From positions 1,550,001 through 1,614,000 of the forward strand of contig NZ_CP022133.1 of the NCBI RefSeq assembly GCF_002211765.1: 64,000 bases of DNA, in the 5' to 3' direction. Below are positions 63,336 through 64,000 of the stretch, piece after piece. Position 1 is the first letter of the stretch. Every line of letters starts with the position of its first letter. A program made the position numbers and the translations under genes. This stretch comes from Idiomarina piscisalsi. GTDB taxonomy: Bacteria > Pseudomonadota > Gammaproteobacteria > Enterobacterales > Alteromonadaceae. The notes under the pieces were generated by a model that made no database searches, was not told where the DNA came from, and saw nothing but the letters and a program-made list of their open reading frames with translations.

Positions 63336-64000
63336 TCAGCCAATTCGAAAGTCTGAATGCAATTCGCGCCAATGCTCTTTGAGCACCTGTTTACTGGACT
63401 CCAGCATAGGTAACTCATTGAGCATTGTTGGCCACAACTCTCTTGCTTGCTCCATAGTTTCACTTAAGTGAACCGCTATAGGTTGCCATGGTACATCCGC
63501 TCGCTCAGCCCACTTTTTAAAGGTCTCCATATTGGTTTCATACCAATTTTTAACTTTCGCCATATTGAGCGCTGCCCCGTTTTCACCTTTCACATAAGGC
63601 AAGGTGGACACAATATCGTACGCCGGTGATAGCTGAGGCGTTATTCCGTCTGGGTATATCAACGACCAGTTCTTAAGATGCGCATCACCATTTGCAAGTA
63701 GAATATTTACCAACAAACGCTTCGCCATTTTCTGGGCATTCTTTAAGCCTTGCGGACTGTGCAGGTAAATAGCGTTAACGATTTGCTCGTAGTTTTTCTT
63801 CTCATATTTCTCATGAGAATACAGCTCAAACACCTGAGCAAAGTCTTCGGTATGTATTCGTTTACCTTTACTGCGATCAAACCGTCGTATCGCATAGGCA
63901 TATTCTTCATCGGGTAGCCGAATGTCTGGTAGGTTATGCAACTGAGTCAGTTTCACTAACTGTATTTCCGGTATGTCGATACCCACTGACTCGGCTAAGC
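63336..64000 (-). CDS. HipA-like toxin kinase, C-terminal part (runs off the window)
   Basis: 221 residues of the HipA family, entering from beyond the right edge: the frame is open to 64000 with 'LAESVGIDIPEIQL' at the edge, so the GTG at 63986 is not a real start. The kinase signature 'LLVNILLANGDAHLKNWSLIYPDG' (NGDxHxKN) is present, followed by 'LSPAYDIVSTLPYVKGE'. HipA phosphorylates glutamyl-tRNA synthetase and forms a toxin-antitoxin pair with HipB; the antitoxin would be outside this window. Next to smpB, a common insertion site for mobile elements. Confidence 0.85.
   Translation of the reverse strand, partial: LAESVGIDIPEIQLVKLTQLHNLPDIRLPDEEYAYAIRRFDRSKGKRIHTEDFAQVFELYSHEKYEKKNYEQIVNAIYLHSPQGLKNAQKMAKRLLVNILLANGDAHLKNWSLIYPDGITPQLSPAYDIVSTLPYVKGENGAALNMAKVKNWYETNMETFKKWAERADVPWQPIAVHLSETMEQARELWPTMLNELPMLESSKQVLKEHWRELHSDFRIG

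Noticed and set aside
1..64000. CRISPR arrays, insertion sequences, prophage or integron elements
   Set aside because: No regularly spaced repeats, transposase, integrase or phage genes were found on either strand.

Overview
The window is a compact, gene-dense bacterial chromosome segment, a little under 50 % GC by eye, with almost no mobile DNA. Gene content and order are gammaproteobacterial: bamA-rseP-dxr-cdsA-uppS-frr-pyrH-tsf-rpsB // map-glnD-dapD, then truC-yqcC, syd // queF, ppnN, gcvA..ygdD-rlmM, and later epmC-aroC-prmB // smrB and ratA-rnfH // smpB. These blocks, the NAD-type isocitrate dehydrogenase, the DUF3549/DUF3301 pair and two complete branched-chain amino acid degradation clusters suggest an Alteromonadales marine heterotroph, most likely Idiomarina or a close relative. 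The genus is inferred from memory of gene order, not from a search. Layout: (1) 1-8.7 kb, minus strand: translation and envelope-biogenesis genes from rpsB to bamA, with an rpsB leader RNA, a tsf terminator and a terminator/promoter overlap between frr and uppS. (2) 8.9-13.2 kb, plus strand: map, glnD (nitrogen signalling) and dapD (lysine/peptidoglycan). (3) 13.2-26.1 kb: truC-yqcC, four poorly characterised genes (DUF3549, DUF3301, DUF962, GNAT), syd, queF, an M61 peptidase, a diguanylate cyclase, ppnN, a DUF3192 protein, a divergent HDOD-like protein and NAD-isocitrate dehydrogenase. (4) 26.2-29.2 kb, minus strand: the coupled operon gcvA-hydrolase-ygdD-rlmM. (5) 29.2-34.8 kb, minus strand: valine catabolism (mmsA, acyl-CoA dehydrogenase, hydroxyisobutyryl-CoA hydrolase, mmsB, SDR). 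(6) 34.8-49.8 kb: an EamA transporter, a thiolase, then liuR-liuA-liuB-liuC-liuD-liuE-acetoacetyl-CoA synthetase, a GGDEF/EAL protein and ETF-ubiquinone oxidoreductase, probably one long operon ending at a strong terminator. (7) 49.8-52 kb: a small envelope/nucleoid group: a charged periplasmic helical protein, an H-NS-like protein, an RcsF-like lipoprotein and a DUF4097-type protein. (8) 52-64 kb: trmO, proS, gpt plus a purine permease, a [2Fe-2S] ferredoxin, an ATP-NAD kinase-like protein, a 42-residue entericidin-like lipoprotein, epmC-aroC-prmB, smrB, ratA-rnfH-sixA, smpB and the edge of a hipA gene. Working together: the catabolic genes let the cell turn leucine and valine into acetyl-CoA, acetoacetyl-CoA and propionyl-CoA; acyl-CoA dehydrogenase electrons enter the quinone pool through the ETF-QO encoded in the same operon. 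LiuR is the likely switch, through a perfect 16-bp palindrome between liuR and the divergent thiolase. A membrane c-di-GMP enzyme sits inside this catabolic operon and is the most unusual arrangement in the window. I found no CRISPR array, insertion sequence, prophage, tRNA or rRNA gene and nothing that is convincingly a wholly new system.
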